This document shows positions 37,101 to 46,526 of a stretch of DNA of 64,000 bases, piece by piece. Within the stretch, counting starts at the first letter, position 1, and every line of letters begins with the position of its first letter. Origin of the DNA: Sipunculus nudus (taxonomy: Eukaryota; Annelida; Sipuncula; Golfingiida; Sipunculidae); assembly GCA_026874595.1 (NCBI GenBank), contig CM049310.1:23846058-23910057 (forward strand), in the 5' to 3' direction. A program made the translations under genes and the position numbers. The notes beneath the pieces were generated by a model. The model did not search any database. It worked only from the letters and a program-made list of their open reading frames with translations, and was not told the DNA's origin.

Positions 37101-38481
37101 TGTTTGTCTGCCGTTGGCTAAAATCACTCATACACATGTAGTGGTTTGACTTTTCTGCCTAAAATTTTGCATATGTATACAACTTGGACATCTTTCTGGA
37201 TTTGTGGTAGGTGGCACAACCTACATTCACATTTAGGCTGCAGACATCCATGCTAATATGCAACATACCTCACTCTATTTCCCCTTGCCACTCAATCCAT
37301 GCCTCACTTCAACTGTTCCACTCTGATTTTGGCGGATACCAGTGGTCACTTGTCGGCTACCCGTATTCTAGTTTTTAAAGTTTACACATTTTTTCTCTAT
37401 TTTTGAGATATATAAATAAAGACTAAATCTTGGCCTGTTGGTTAATCTGTTTGATGCTTCAGTTGAATGGGTATATACTACCATTCTGATGATAAAATTT
37501 CCTTTAGCGAATCTCTTCCCTGTCAGCTGAGCGACATGACCCATGGGTCACTTGTTTTTCTAAGGTCTAGGGACAAAAAGCCTGATTTTGAACACTCTGG
37601 AATTTATTCTAACCATTAAGGTTCCTTTACAAATATGTTTCATCAGATCTTACATTAATAACTAATACATACATCACATATGTGTCAATTTCAGCTGAGC
37701 ATCATGGCCCACGGGCCATTTGTTTACCATTTACCTTTGGCAATCCTAGTTTTCAGGTGTTTCCCACAGTGTTAAAGATGTTCTTGAAAGGATTCACTCT
37801 AACTGCAGGCAATGTGTTTGAGACAAGGCATTAATACTATAGGAGGAACCACACCCGGGAAGAAAGCAGTCGGCCTCAAAGTAGTGTCTTGTCAGAGAAT
37901 CATCATGCTAGACAATCACAGAGTACAGGTTATACCAGCAGAAGATCTTGGATTCTTATTGTAAGTCACTCAGCTAGACAATCATACAGTACAGGTCATA
38001 TCAGCAGAGAATCTTGGATCCCTATTATTTAAGTCATCCAGCTGGACAGCCATGCAGTAAAGTTCATATCAGCAGAGAATCTTGGATTCTTATTGTAAGG
38101 CATCCAGCACTTGCCATCAACCAGCTTATAATGAACAACATTTTAATGCGGTAATATGTCAGCTTTGTCATTATTTTGGCTCCAGACTGCAAGTTATATT
38201 GTATGCTCCCCAACTGGTCAATGACATTCACTAAGATATTACATACAGTAAATAATATACATATATACATTATATATGAGAAAGCCTGATTTGGTAGTCT
38301 TATCATTCTCTTTTATATCTGAAAGTCAAAACCTTTCAAGTTTTGTGTGCAAGCACTATGGTACATTTGGCAAGCTGTAATGTATACATTTGCTCACTTT
38401 CTGACTGATGTATGTATATAAGGCTACTTTACTTGAATTGTGCTGCTGCAGAATATATATATATGTGTGTGTGTGTGTATT

Positions 38482-38568
<87 letters not shown>

Positions 38569-38893
38569 AGAGGGTCAGAATAAGAGAATCCAAAATATAT
38601 TGTTCTTCATCATGTATCTAAATCAGTCAACGGTTGTGATTTTATCAGTAAACTATTTCTGTATTTACCACTAAAACAAATGTTGATAGGTAATACATAT
38701 TAAGATCAGTTCATTCTTCATTCACAGAGCTTTCCTTCGATCCTTGCTGAAGAATTTCTCGATGGCCTTTTTCTTCCCAGCATCATTCACAGTGTTTGTG
38801 TTTGAGCACAATCGAGCACTTTACGACGTGGTGGCTGGATGCGTGGTTGTACAGCAAGCCAGAGTGCCACGTCACCAGGTTCCCAGGCAGTAG
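21757..38893 (+). CDS. FAM8A1: FAM8A1-like RDD-domain membrane protein, five exons
   Basis: Complete gene: exons 21757-22189, 23335-23452, 26104-26239, 37809-37960, 38728-38893, giving 334 residues (human about 413). Residues 1-144 are polar, Gln/Pro-rich, with [20 protein letters not shown]. From about 148 the RDD domain starts: [20 protein letters not shown] (first membrane segment), a second around [32 protein letters not shown], a third after [16 protein letters not shown], and a closing [15 protein letters not shown]. In vertebrates FAM8A1 sits in the ER membrane and works with the HRD1 ligase and HERP in ER-associated degradation. The ATG at 21757 has a good context (accaaaATGG). An in-frame ATG at 21670 is less likely. 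Intron 3 is about 11.6 kb and full of repeats. Confidence 0.92.
23335..23452 (+). CDS. FAM8A1: FAM8A1-like exon 2, first RDD membrane segment
   Basis: Acceptor aacttcctcag, donor gtaagc, phase 1 to phase 2. Encodes [19 protein letters not shown] and [18 protein letters not shown], close to the vertebrate EYRIPSLWRRLAAEFIDFF. Confidence 0.95.
24230..24930 (+). repeat. Tandem duplication, period about 341 bp, in FAM8A1 intron 2
   Basis: Two copies in line: cataaaacttggtcagacag at 24378 and cataaaactaggtcagatag at 24719, both followed by attcat(c/t)agtttg(c/t)gtaat and caagtcacagtagactttgg. Confidence 0.75.
25219..25429. mobile_element. MITE with 16-bp terminal inverted repeats
   Basis: Element 25224-25424 (201 bp). 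The left end caggggcggatccagg mirrors the right end cctggatccgcttctg. It is flanked on both sides by GTTCA (25219-25223 and 25425-25429), a likely target duplication. It has G-rich and C-rich subterminal runs and no coding capacity. The ends look like those of non-autonomous DNA transposons, but the superfamily is not settled. Confidence 0.85.
25890..25935 (+). repeat. Isolated right end of hairpin-ended family
   Basis: ggagcatcatggccaatggg, then ccaacaattg, resembles the right ends at 19778 and 37690. The matching left part is not clear. Confidence 0.4.
26104..26239 (+). CDS. FAM8A1: FAM8A1-like exon 3
   Basis: Acceptor ccactgtttcag, donor gtaagg, phase 2 to phase 0. Encodes [18 protein letters not shown] and the amphipathic or membrane stretch [17 protein letters not shown]. 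Confidence 0.92.
26597..27834 (+). mobile_element. Hairpin-ended element carrying about 165-bp tandem units
   Basis: Left end agctcagatgtctgaaagtc, then atctgagccatagtgatcac and a gtctgtcg stretch. One 336-type monomer (26650-26990) follows, then about five degenerate units of 165 bp like those at 6660-7440. The right end is not evident before the next repeat. Confidence 0.6.
27835..28120 (+). repeat. Unclassified repeat module
   Basis: Starts gtcccctgcgtcctcagaat with a gggggacattgattt phrase and a gtctgtctgtctgtcc run, and ends at an aggtgtcgctagtgggggg stretch. Its style resembles the other repeat modules but it is seen only once here. Confidence 0.4.
28121..33540 (+). repeat. Sixteen-copy tandem array of 336-bp monomers with higher-order structure
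   Basis: A left transposon-like hairpin (agctcagctgactctcagtc, then atgctgagctatag) and a gtccgtctg run lead into the array. The landmark ctgcagactggtgg occurs at 28453, 28790, 29127, 29463, 29800, 30136, 30473, 30809, 31145, 31481, 31818, 32154, 32491, 32826 (variant), 33170 and 33511. Spacing is 335-344. Two monomer types alternate (period about 673), and some variants recur every four monomers (about 1345). Each monomer carries GGTGGCGCCACC and an incidental 73-codon minus-strand frame. Confidence 0.95.
33541..36205 (+). mobile_element. Inserted hairpin-ended element with about 683-bp direct repeats
   Basis: Left end agctcagctgactataagtc, then atctgagctatag, followed by a (GTCC)n run at 33596-33650. 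Right end atcagctgagcgccgtgacc, then cataggtcccttgtt. Two internal copies at a spacing of 682-684: cctaatatcaaaaccact at 33827 and 34509, and ttgcccaactttgaccatgg near 34140 and 34824. The rest (35000-36170) is AT-rich filler. No protein is encoded. Confidence 0.75.
36206..37371 (+). mobile_element. Family B element with about 160-bp and 300-bp subrepeats
   Basis: Starts gtatcctccaaaacaaagtt, then ttgcagatactatg and CCGCCGCCGCC. Ends ggcggataccagtggtcact, then tgtcggctacccg. Inside are repeated phrases ttttgcacagcgtctgtctg, ggtggcgccacct and tctcgggaaccgtttgaac. It sits directly after the 33541-36205 element. Confidence 0.65.
37372..37560 (+). repeat. Resumed end of the interrupted array-bearing element
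   Basis: tttttctctatttttgagat continues the 336-bp monomer text that broke off at 33540, and the stretch ends gtcagctgagcgacatgacc, then catgggtcacttgtttt, a right end. It is followed by a further right end at 37690-37725. Confidence 0.6.
37809..37960 (+). CDS. FAM8A1: FAM8A1-like exon 4
   Basis: Acceptor ctaactgcag, donor gtaagt, phase 0 to phase 2. Encodes [20 protein letters not shown] and VGLKVVSCQ, the GGxTPGK signature of RDD/FAM8A1 proteins. Just downstream (about 37970-38110) two copies of tatcagcagagaatcttgga-type sequence repeat part of the exon end, a local duplication. Confidence 0.9.
38492..38565. repeat. TA microsatellite before FAM8A1 last exon
   Basis: About 74 bases of alternating AT, preceded by a GT run (38465-38478). 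It lies 160 bases upstream of the last-exon acceptor. Confidence 0.95.
38728..38893 (+). CDS. FAM8A1: FAM8A1-like last exon
   Basis: Acceptor cttcattcacag, TAG at 38891-38893. Encodes [38 protein letters not shown] and a short polar tail. It matches the C-terminal RDD block of vertebrate FAM8A1. Confidence 0.95.
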
Positions 38894-38940
38894 AGGAGGC
38901 GGCTGCTATGTGTATTATCATCGTTTTTCATCATGCTCAT

Positions 38941-38946
38941 AATAAA
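38941..38946 (+). terminator. FAM8A1-like polyadenylation signal
   Basis: AATAAA 48 bases after the stop codon. This leaves about 1 kb before the convergent amylase transcript end. Confidence 0.6.
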
Positions 38947-39719
38947 AAATTACACTTCACTCCATTGTTTTAATTTTGTTAAGATTTATGAAGGAAATCT
39001 CAGGGTAATTATGGGATGTAGGCATATCCAGCCATAAAATATTATAATACAAGTCCAGTTTCAAAAGTAAGGATTTTGGGAGTCTCAGAGCTTGTTGCAT
39101 CACAAACTGTATTGTCTGCTCATCTGTTTGTAACGCCGAAACCTGTATCCCTTAACAGGGCAGATTATTTTGTTGGAAGGTCTAGTACTAAGTGTTACTA
39201 AGTAATTATTTCTGCAAATAAACTCCAGTAGTAATTACCTGAAAAGATCTCTGGCTGCATATGAGCCACAAGTTGTAAATGCAGAAGACATTCTTTTTAT
39301 ATGTACATGTATTTGTAAATATTAAATTAATACGCAGAGTGTTAATTACTTTCAAGAATTAAATTAATGTGGGTTATTTATGCTTAAAAATAGCTTGTAC
39401 AAACAGATTGATATTTGATCTGTTTTAAAACAAGAACACCCTTTATTAAAGTCCTTGTTTTAAATATTAACTAACTGAAACTAGATGAGACTTAGCAATG
39501 ACCCTCTGTCTGTCTGTAATCCTTCAAGTTTTCATTTACAGGTTACATTTTGCTAATGGTTCAGTTGACAAACTTTTGTACCTACAATTTGCTAATTCTC
39601 TTCCTATTCTAGAAATGAGGTCACAAAGACCTCATTTCTTCAAGCTATGGTGCAGTAACTATGAATGTTAGTGTTAGTGTTTTAAAGAACAAAAACAGTC
39701 ACAAAGACAACTTTAGGGT

Positions 39720-39725
39720 TTTATT
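39720..39725 (-). terminator. Candidate amylase polyadenylation signal
   Basis: AATAAA on the minus strand, about 170 bases beyond the exon 12 stop. Its position supports exon 12 as the last exon. Confidence 0.5.
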
Positions 39726-39896
39726 TTAAACAATGTTTTCTATAAAACTTTATCCATGTTCAACTTAATGTGTATACAAACATTTCAGGAGAATTGTGCT
39801 CAGTGTAGTTTACTTAATATGTAAATGAACATTGTAAAGCAAAATTGTTATCTGTGCAGTACAGCAATGTTTGAGTTTGTGTTCCAGTACTAACAC

Positions 39897-39952
39897 CTAC
39901 AAAGTGAGTGTCCACAAAGCTTGGATCAGCAGAAAAACCAAATTTGGAGAAG
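39897..39952 (-). CDS. Candidate amylase exon 12, hydrophobic tail
   Basis: Acceptor ctttatttcag and phase 1 fit exon 11. Encodes ASPNLVFLLIQALWTLTL then TAG at 39899-39897. The hydrophobic tail without a basic end resembles a GPI-attachment signal, with small residues (GESDSA) just upstream. It is supported by splice signals, phase and a nearby polyadenylation signal, but not by homology. Confidence 0.55.
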
Positions 39953-42900
39953 CTGAAATAAAGAATAAATAACATGAACATGTTAAGATACAACCTAGAG
40001 AGTGTAGTTTCTTTCAGCTGTTGACAGAAAATTTAAGAAAAAAATAACATTTTTTTTACATCTTTCAATAAAACATGTTTTGATGTTGCGAATAATTTGT
40101 ATTGATCATCAGGAATCACTTTAAAAGGCATTACTGTTGGTGCCTCAGTCTTGAATTTTTCTAATTTAAACCACCTTGTTAGGTAAATAAATGGATTGTA
40201 TATATACATTAATACATTTGGATGGTAAATCCTGTATACTCATATCTGGATGGTATATCTTGTGTTATTGATACTGACAGACATTAACAGGTAGTGGATT
40301 TTCCAAACCGCTTCTGGAGCTGAAATGAATGCAAATATGCTGATTTTAGTGCATGAATGATTTTTTTCTGTGTATATTATGTGTGTGTATTTTGTGTGAC
40401 CTCCGTGACCAGTCAACTTCTAAACTAACCTTGAAACGCTGAATCTGATTCACCACACTCCTGGCCGGTGCCCTCATATGTCAGTTTGTAAACCTTGGGT
40501 TCTCCATCGGTGTTCTGGAGTGTGAGCTGACAGTTGGTCAGTGTCACCTGATCTGATGGGTCCAGCACGTTGTCATAAACTGTGAATAATGATGATCCAG
40601 ACTTTGTATTCATGGACTTTTACATCATACCCATTACAGCCCACATCGGCACAAAAGATGTTCATAAACTCAGGTAAAATTTGAAAGATGCAGTATGCTT
40701 GTATACACTTTATATTTACAAGTCTAAAACGTTCACACACACACCCTCACACACACACACACACACATATATATATTGGTAATGAGGTTAAGCACATTTA
40801 TTTGTGAAATGCGGAGGGATATACATTTACACAAGATGACAAACATCTAATTTGTATGTTATACACTGTATTCCAGTTGCAAATTTCAGTTTTATAGGTC
40901 TTCACTAAAACAAAAAATAAAACTATTTCCTACCTCTTCCGTTCCTGAATCCCTGTGTTATGGGGAATGTCCTAATTATGGTCTGTCCTGTGCCGCTATT
41001 GGTTAATGCAATCAGTGCCTGAAACCGTCAGTTAATTCAGCAATTAAAGGAGAAAAGAGCCCACGTCTTCTTCTCATGGTATTGCAGCTACAGATAAGTT
41101 TTTATGACCGTATCTTTTGTAATGCTAATTTGATATCGGAATTAGTCCCAAAAAGTATGTACATGTACTTATAAACGTATGCCATGGCCCATGCCTCTAT
41201 AAGATGATACCCATGCATGCATTGCATTCTATCATCCATTACATGTACTGTTAGCAAAAAAAAATATTATTAACAATGACACATTCGTTCATTCATAGCA
41301 TCAATGAAAAGAAAACCATGTAGCGTCATAAATATATTCAGGGTTAAAAGGCCTTATACTTGGTAATTATAGCAAACTGATAAGATAAGCATGAGAGTCA
41401 ATTTTTTTATGGCGAACCTCAGAATTGTTGCCTCTGGTAAAGATGAAAGAATTGTCGTCTGCGTGGACTTCATGCTGAGGCCCCGTCTGTACGGCCGGTG
41501 TATTTAGGCGGTATTTGCCCAGTCCAGATATAAACTGCAAGAAAGAAAGTACCATACGCTGTTATCAGGACACACCATTAGTATATAAAACTGATTTTTT
41601 TAATGATTAGTGGGATATATTTAAAATTAAATCATGACAATGCCTATCGGCATAGGTCTAAATTAGGTTGCGACACCTACAGCTTAAATCATAAAAACCG
41701 TTTAGGCTACATGATCAATAAGCTTGTTGTAAAAACTGGACGTTGAAGCTGCAGTTGTTCTTGAGATTTTGGTAGCACGCGTCAGATTTTGCATATATAT
41801 CAGTTTTTTTTAATTGGCTAAATTTCTGTTAAACATCAATGAGGAAATGAATCTCGTTAGCCTATTTTGCATCAGCCAAAATAACCATCCTTGAGTTCTG
41901 CGGATACTATGTTTTCTGAAACTTCTTTTCATTTTTGGATCATATGTGAACTGGCGCATTTTCATTTTGTTGTGACATCAAACCTTATTGTCTCTGTGTG
42001 CCGTCCATCCATGTATCCATTTTGGGTGAAAAATGGGGAAAAACACACTTAACCATGAGTGGTTCTATGTATCGGCTTGAACTTGGATTTTTAAAGCTTT
42101 ATATTGTGATCAAGACTGGTGGCGCTACCTACAATCTTTCTCCATTTTGCGTCTCTGGAGTGCTTGGATGCATTAGCCACATATTTTGATTGTTCAAAGA
42201 TCACTGATAGCCGTATCTCTATTACAAGATGGTGTAGCCCAATACCTGTACAAGTTTGGCACAATTTGTACCAAGTCGGCTGGTATTGAACATCAATGTA
42301 AGCTATTTAACTCAAAACTACTTGCTTCTTTTCTTTTAGAATTTGCTTGCATTTAGAAATGAGTTGGATAATGAAACCTCCTATCTGGGATCACGACCTT
42401 TATGTGGGATTGACCTTGACATGTTTTACGTAATTTGTCTGTCCCTTAAAAAAGTCTGTTTTGAGGGTGAAAATCATACGGGTATTCTAAAAAACAGCTG
42501 TACGCTTGGAATGGCCTCGCATTTTGTTCAATGATCTATGCCCGCTTTATCTTGTACATGATTCGGATGGCACAATCAGCTAAACTTTATTAGAACCCGT
42601 AGTTTTAACGCCCTATCACTGATACTTAATAACAATGTAAAGTGTTCTAACCCAAACACTGCTGCAGTGCTTTTAATCGCATCACGGATGTGTTTAGATT
42701 AAAGTTATGCAGATAATGAAGTATATACCCACTCATTTAATTAATGCTCTATGGAATATAAAAATGATCTAAAGTTTAAGTGTTAAAAGATTCCGACTTC
42801 AAGGAATAACTGAATCAAGATAATTTTAGCATAGTTTCCTCCACCAAAAGCAATCCAAATCGAGCGATTTCAAAAGGTAACGCAGTACCAAAATAGCATT

Positions 42901-44552
42901 CAAACATTTTAAATTATCATCCCGAAATGAAATTGTGTCAGATGGACAGATCAAAATATCCAATTATAGTGCCAGTCATTTTGAAGAGGCAAAAAAGAAT
43001 TTCAGATTAATCTGGTTATAGGCATATGTTTGTGTACAGACTCCATAGAAGTACCTATAGGTGACACATCATATGGCAGTTCTCTAGCCCCAAATCATCA
43101 TTAAAACACTGTTGACTTAGTTACCTTCATCCATATATAACAGAGCCATACGATTAAGCTGGTGATTGATAACTTGATAAAGCCTTAAAGGTGCATAGCC
43201 TTTCAAGTGTGGTCCGCCAGTTATGTGTTAATGTTGAAGCAAAATAAAAATGACGTAAGTATAAATCGTAACGTATTTTTTTTACGAATGACAAGGTAAA
43301 ACCTGTCCACCCACCTTGTACATGGTTGAATTGGTGTCGTAGTGAGGCCAAAGTGACTCCCGGTTATTAGGATCCTTGCCGCCGGAGAATTCCTGCTCTG
43401 TACCATAATACAACACTGGGATCCCCTGAATGACAAGTATATATACAATATGAGTATAGATGTATAACTGAAGGTACGAAAGGTAAATTTAGATTACCAG
43501 TAATCGGTTTTTGCATCAAATAAATGTGTTTACGCTGCCTTTTTAGTAACATACTAGATTACAAAACTGAATTTAAAAAAAAAAAAAACAACCTACCTGG
43601 CCCATAATGACGTAAGCAAGAGCGTTCTTGAGCTGCATCCTGTCCGTAGTCAGGTTAAGGAAGCGTTGGTTATCATGGTTATCAATGATTGTGCCCAAAA
43701 CACTGACGTCTTTAAAATGAGCTCTCTGTAAAGAACGCCAAAAATGGCGGTTATTATATAATAAGCTAATATTTACCAAGGATATGGAGCATAAAACAGC
43801 GCCATGACTTTAATTAAGATACAGCATCGCCGACAACGCCTACTTTGGTCAAGATACAGTGTAAAGTTTAAGAGCATGGAAGATTGCCCGTATTTGCATG
43901 TATAGTCCCGAGTTTAAAATTAAACGTGTAGGAGCATCGAGATTAAATGTAATTTGTAAGAGCATCAAACATATTGCACATTTTTAGAGGAAGTAAGTGT
44001 GTGGGTAAAAGACGCACCATGTCCGGCATAAGGCGCCAGCCCTCGTCTAATGAAATCAGTGAAATTGTATATTAAAAATATCACGTTCAGATTTGACCGC
44101 CATGTGCTTACTGAGCGTGCTAATTCAAATAATTTTTGGGCATAAATTGGGATAAAACATCCTTTTTATCAACTTGACCAGAATATGGAGAAAAAGTTGA
44201 TTCCTAGATTTATCGTCGGCACAACTATAGCTTTCCTCGGAATATGTAGAAATATGAATTCCAGGGGCGCTCAAAGAGAGCGTCCCTTGCTTACATGAAT
44301 GAATAATTTATAATTCTATGCATTCGTGTTCACCTGTTCAGCAAGGCTACTTGACAGACGGTTCATTCCTGCTTTGTCCACAAACACATCTTTGAGAGCG
44401 TAGTACATTGGATAGTTGAAGAGGGAATCCATGCCTCTCTGGTAGGGGGCGCAGTAGGCAGGGTCGCCGTGCCACACCTCTCCCATCATGAACAGTCGGC
44501 CCGCCTGCTGGTACTCCGGCCAGAAACTCTTCTCAATCTGTGGAAATATATA

Positions 44553-44627
<75 letters not shown>

Positions 44628-46458
44628 CAGATTACCACGAAAAGACCAAATACCATAATGCAACGCAGGTCACGAAAGCCTTTGCCACTATAGAGCTCTG
44701 GCCAAACTGAATGGGGTGTAGTCCTATTCTCAAGGTATTTATACCCCATCAGTATTTTATATCGGATATTATACGGGGCCTAAACAAAAACAGAGTTTAT
44801 ATATGAGTTGACCTTCATTTTCTGATTTTTTTTTTGCTTTCTAAATTTTAGTAAGGGCTTTTTACAACATGAGAAAGACATGACATGTTATATGAGTACG
44901 GTTAACAAATCTGTAATAGGTCTATGTTGGGCTAAAATATGAACAGGAAGATTTTCCTGAATCAAGCTCTTTTATGATGGGGTAGTTCATACAAATGCAG
45001 TGTATTCAAATTCCACACTTACGTGTTTAACCGTGTCTACTCTGTATCCGTCAATATTGTACATCGAGGTGAGGTTCCGTATCCAGTCTAGTAGTGTCTG
45101 CCGTACATACGGTACAGTCTGGTTAAGGTCCGGGAGGTAGGCAAGGCGGCATTGTTCCACCTGGTGGCAAAATCATGTACCAATAAATGACACCAAGATG
45201 GGCACACAGACCGTCATTGGTCTTGGTCTCGATAATAGTCGGCAGGGCCCCCATCTTTGGGCATCACAGCAACGTAGTGAGAGAGGTGGAGGAAGCCGCA
45301 GAACTCTGAGAAAACCTCGAACCTTGGACGGGCCACTACAAACAACTCTTATGGCACCACCGGGGATCGAACCCGGGTCGCCAGTGGAGAGGGTCGAGCG
45401 AGTGTCCAGACCACTATAGTTGCATTAACTTAGTAATTAGTTGGCGATATATTACCCTACACAGCAAAGAGAATATTTTTGAAAATAATCACTTTTAGCT
45501 CTATACACGTGCCTATTTTCAATATAACAGGAACTTGTTTTCGGCATTAATACTGCTTAGAACCTGTAAACAGACGATGTATTAACGATATATCTGTTAT
45601 ATCTCTCGTACTCGGTGTGTTTACTGTTTCTTTGCAATTTTAGTGCCGGAAACGAGTGCCAGTGTTATATATCTGTGATGGAATCATATATATTGGTTCA
45701 TTCTAACACCGAGGAGGATGATAATGACGTAATGACATTTTTAATGACTGTTTTCGAATATTTTAAAAACTTCTAATCGATCTTTTAAGATATAAAACAT
45801 CGTGGATACAAAATATTTTTGCTGAATATATTACAAGTACAGTTTTAAACATGTTGAAATACAGTTTTTACAAGGTGAACTCTAAGAACAGTCTATGTAA
45901 ATAGACAGGATAACATGAACTGTCACGTGACCTGTGTTTGATTGTCCCAGTCATCTGTTCTGCAGTTTGTGTGGTAGTGCTCGGCCTGATCAAACGGCGT
46001 CAGTCCTGTAAAATTCACCGCCAGCGTGTCGTTACATGCAAACTCCGTACAACCATACGGGTAACCCATGTGGTTTGGAACTCTGTTGGAAAATATTCAC
46101 TACATAATTAGTGAAAACAAGGTAAGGGGCCTTTTCCATGCGCGCGCGGAAACGCGCGCGTTTCCGCGCGCTGAAAAAATCGCGCAAGTGTAGATCAGAT
46201 ATACCTTTTTCATGCACGCGGAAACGCGCGCGCGTGTGAAATCGACATCGTGCGATGCGCGATTTTTCAGCGCGCGTTTCCGCGCGCGGAAAAGTCGCAC
46301 CAGTGTTATTCATGTGTCCCTTTTCCATGCGCGCGGAAACGCGCGCGGGTGAGTCTTCTTGTAGAGGTCAAGGACACGAAAGCTCTCTGCTTGCAGACGC
46401 CCCAGCATTGATCATGGTGACAAATCATACTTTATCGCTGCTCTGCTTTTCCACTTTA

Positions 46459-46526
<68 letters not shown>

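Noticed and set aside
45198-45419. A 73-codon frame with Pro-Pro-Gly-Ile-Glu-Pro-Gly
   Set aside because: It is the translation of the tRNA-like B-box region of a SINE, a well-known source of such false peptides.
45340-45425. A functional tRNA gene on the minus strand
   Set aside because: Only the T-arm and B box are convincing. The acceptor and anticodon stems do not pair.
46032-46328. 98-codon minus-strand Arg-rich frame
   Set aside because: It arises from the CGCG palindromes next to amylase exon 4. Only 45932-46082 is coding, in another frame.
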